In this document: piece after piece, positions 4,862 to 6,436 of the stretch
How the letters are laid out: each line of letters opens with the position of its first letter
How positions within the stretch are numbered: position 1 is the stretch's first letter
Source: Deltaproteobacteria bacterium
GTDB lineage: Bacteria; Desulfobacterota; Binatia; UBA9968
Length of the DNA: 6,436 bases
Assembly: GCA_016183145.1 (NCBI GenBank)
Contig: JACPFE010000437.1
Coordinates: 1 to 6,436 of the forward strand
Direction: 5' to 3'
Notes under the pieces: generated by a model
The model's input: only the letters and a program-made list of their open reading frames with translations
What the model was told of the DNA's origin: nothing
The model's database searches: none
Program-made: the position numbers and the translations under genes

Positions 4862-6087
4862 ATGCGAAGACATCGACGTTTGTGGGACACGTATCGCTTC
4901 CCCGGCTTTCGTCCGAGATCTACGGTACAAGGCATCTTCGGTGATCCGAAGGCCCGTATTCTCTGTCTCGATCGGCGGGGGAAAAAACAGTTTGCGCAGC
5001 CTGCGGCTATGCCAAGCGATCATGGTACGATCGCAAACGGCGCTGCGTGCGCGACTTGGCGTGTGGAGATTATCGAATCTACTTGGAGATCGAGGTGCGC
5101 CGTATCGATTGTTCCCGGTGCTTGAAGGTGAAGCAAGAGAAGCTGGAGTGGCTTGCGGACAATCCGTTTTACAGCAAACGGTTTGCCTTTTTTGTAGGAC
5201 GGCGCTGCCGGGCCACGACAATCAAAGACGTGGCCCAAGAAACCCACTTGGATTGGAAGACGGTCAAGGAGTTGGACAAGCAGTACATGGGGGAGCAGCT
5301 ACGTCGGATAGGAAATCCAGCTCCCAAGGTCATTGGCGTAGACGAGATTGCCATACGCAAGGGACAGACCTATCGCATTGTGGTCAGTGATCTTTTGCGT
5401 CGCCGGCCGATCTGGTTTGGCGGCCAGGACCGCAGCGAACAGAGCATGGACGAGTTCTTTAAGTGGCTGGGGCCAAAGAAAAGCAAGAAGATCAGGCTTG
5501 CGGTCATGGACATGTGGAAGGCGTTTCGCAACTCCACGCTTAAGCCAGAGCACGCGCCAGGGGCTGCTATTTTATTCGACAAGTTCCATGTCCTGCGTCA
5601 TCTGGGTGAAGCCTTGGACAAAGTGCGAAAAAGCGAGTACGCCCGGCTGACGGGCAAAGACCGACGCTTCATCAAGGGTCAGAAGTACACGCTGCTATCG
5701 CACCGAGAGAATCTCACGACCGCAGGGCGTCACAGTTTAAGGCTATTGCTTAAAGCCAACAAGAGGCTCAATACGGCCTACGTGCTCAAGGAGGCGTTTG
5801 GGCAGCTGTGGGACTACCAGACAGAGGGCTGGGCCAGACGGTTCTTCGAGAACTGGCGTGATTCGCTTAAGTGGCAACGTCTCAAGCCCTATGAGAAGTT
5901 TGCCGAGATGATTGAGAGCCACTGGGATGGCATCGCAGCGTACTGCCGGCCCGAGAACAAGGTCGCACTGGGTTTTGTGGAAGGCTTGAACAACAAGATT
6001 CGCGTGATCCAGCGACGAAGCTACGGCTTACGCGATGAGGAGTACTTACGTCTTAAGATCCTCACCTGCATGCTTGAGCAGATCTGA
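4862..6087 (+). CDS. ISL3-family DDE transposase, split by a -1 frame change near 4985
   Basis: The enzyme cuts and joins the IS ends. Frame one starts at ATG 4862 (MRRHRRLWDTYRFPGFRP... GDPKARILCLDRRGKK); after the A-run at 4982-4987 homology continues one base back as TVCAAC and then in the long frame to 6087 (open from 4945; GTG at 5047 gives 346 aa). Joined, they make 408 aa, normal for ISL3. Domains in the joined protein: zinc ribbon CAAC (about 45-48) and CSRC (84-87), a helix-turn-helix (about 118-140, TTIKDVAQETHLDWKTVKEL), and the DDE catalytic core: D161 in GVDEIA, D217 in AVMDMWKAF, E374 in FVEGLNNK, plus FDKFHVLRHL. All catalytic residues are present. The split may be a programmed frameshift, a one-base deletion in G5A6, or a sequencing error. 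If translation starts at 5047 the first zinc CxxC is lost and the protein is probably inactive. Confidence 0.87.
4979..5049 (+). promoter_or_regulatory. Candidate -1 frameshift signal in the transposase
   Basis: GGG-AAA-AAA-C (4979-4988) sits exactly where the two transposase frames must join. Five nt further, TGCGCAGC (4993-5000) can pair with GCTGCGTG (5042-5049), 8 pairs with 2 G-U, enclosing a second hairpin GCGATC/GATCGC (5016-5021, 5029-5034). A run of Lys codons followed at 5-8 nt by a stem is the usual design of -1 sites in insertion sequences. The run is not the canonical A-AAA-AAC in the reading frame, so slippage would be weaker. Confidence 0.4.
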
Positions 6088-6091
6088 AATT

Positions 6092-6126
6092 ATGCGAAAA
6101 TCACCCACTCGCGAAGGAGAAGATCG
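6092..6126 (-). repeat. Right terminal inverted repeat of the ISL3 element
   Basis: Read inward on the minus strand from 6123 it gives TCTTCTCCTTCGCGAGTGGGT followed by GATTTTCGCAT, pairing with 4762-4793. It starts 4 bp after the transposase stop codon and supplies the stop (TGA, 6103-6101) of the truncated permease frame. Confidence 0.8.
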
Positions 6127-6430
6127 CAAACTCAATGCCGCTCACCTTGAGATCGTTCCATATCTCTCCAGATCCAAAGAGTTGTACAGCGGCATTCCAG
6201 ATCAGCGATGGCGCGCTCATGAACATCGGATTGATACGAAGGAAAGGAATGGGGTTATAGGCGCTCAGAACTCCACCCATCAACTCCCACAAGAATAGAA
6301 ATAAGATGACGGACGATGTCGCTAATATCTTCTTTTCTTGGTTAAGATAGAATCTGTAGAGCCACGAAGCATCCGCTAGCTTGACGTCTAAGAACACTTC
6401 CGCAGCTCCCGTCATGTTTTTCTCAGCCAT
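6101..6430 (-). pseudogene. ABC transporter permease of the TauT/NitT (SsuC-like) type, cut off by the IS
   Basis: This is the N-terminal part of an inner-membrane permease for taurine/nitrate/sulfonate-type importers, usually about 250-300 aa. Seen: a hydrophilic N-terminus, one TM segment (about 36-56, ILATSSVILFLFLWELMGGV), then NPMFMSAPSLIWNAA (68-82), and GEIWNDLKVSGIEF (about 87-100), the conserved lead-in to the permease domain that normally continues GF-x-x-G. After about 101 native residues it runs into the IS end and stops in the inverted repeat (TGA 6103-6101). The other transmembrane helices and the EAA loop are missing, so it cannot work. The ATG at 6430 is the furthest start possible: an in-frame TAA lies at 6436-6434, perhaps the stop of an upstream gene of the same operon beyond the window. 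Confidence 0.82.
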
Positions 6431-6436
6431 CGCTTA

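Larger units (their letters stand above)
4759..6126 (+). mobile_element. ISL3-family insertion sequence (about 1.37 kb)
   Basis: One transposase of ISL3 type is bounded by imperfect terminal inverted repeats: GGGTCTTCTCCCTGGCGAATGGGT at the left (from 4759) and its counterpart TCTTCTCCTTCGCGAGTGGGT read inward at the right (6123-6103); 18 of 21 positions match. Matches resume at T-x-GCAT further in. Size, single-transposase layout and a G-rich end with TCTTC fit ISL3. ISL3 elements usually leave 8-bp target duplications; none is clear (only AAACT occurs at 4754-4758 and 6128-6132), and the flanks belong to different contexts. The right end truncates an ABC permease. Confidence 0.85.

Noticed and set aside
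4733..5221. 162-aa minus-strand frame opposite the transposase start
   Set aside because: It is antisense to the IS left end and the transposase N-terminus, crosses the inverted repeat, and shows no domain signal.
4821..5390. 189-aa plus-strand frame starting at 4821
   Set aside because: It is the third frame over the transposase. The zinc ribbon, HTH and DDE motifs lie in the other two frames.
4754..6132. AAACT at both IS borders as target-site duplication
   Set aside because: Only 5 bp, not directly abutting both ends under the same boundary choice, and ISL3 elements normally give 8 bp. The flanks are also unrelated.

Overview
The window looks like a piece of an uncultured, moderately GC-rich Gram-negative genome. 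Candidates are Deltaproteobacteria-like lineages such as Desulfobacterota or Binatota, or the Rokubacteria/Tectomicrobia group. This is inference from three things: a TauT/NitT-type permease, an Fpg/Nei variant beginning MPELPDITIY, and intergenic DNA full of short palindromic repeats of the kind that translate as WIPAFAGMT. No marker gene fixes the taxon.

Left part (1-2956): two intact metabolic genes diverge from a 311-bp spacer. On the minus strand (24-1208) is a 12-TM MFS permease. On the plus strand (real start 1520, not the longer frame from 1325) is a 478-residue carboxyltransferase of the pyruvate carboxylase B / oxaloacetate decarboxylase alpha / transcarboxylase 5S family. It has its metal ligands but no biotinyl domain, and no biotin carboxylase lies beside it. 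The spacer holds a 77-bp imperfect palindrome, a reasonable sigma70-like promoter and a strong Shine-Dalgarno site.

Middle part (2957-4758): a 456-bp gene-free stretch built of several palindromic or tandem repeat families leads into the wreck of an Fpg/Nei-family DNA glycosylase gene. The N-terminal domain is joined directly to the last part of the zinc finger, apparently by a deletion across the short repeat agcgcatcgtc, and a zinc-ligand Cys codon has become TGA. A second, about 25% diverged copy of the same zinc-finger end lies 831 bp further on. Between the two copies sits a compact two-gene module: a 62-aa protein overlapped by a 148-aa minimal nucleotidyltransferase, an arrangement that resembles a toxin-antitoxin pair.

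Right part (4759-6436): an ISL3-family insertion sequence of about 1.37 kb with recognisable terminal inverted repeats. Its transposase is split over two frames at GGGGGAAAAAAC; the parts join into a normal 408-aa DDE transposase if a -1 shift occurs there. Immediately downstream of the A-run is a potential stem, so programmed frameshifting and simple decay are both open. The right end of the IS cuts off a TauT/NitT-type ABC transporter permease after about 101 residues, and the missing half is not on the left side of the IS.

The left third is therefore conserved metabolism, and the right two thirds is an eroded, mobile-element-shaped accessory stretch. The most interesting parts are the nucleotidyltransferase module framed by two diverged fpg 3' ends and the transposase frame junction.
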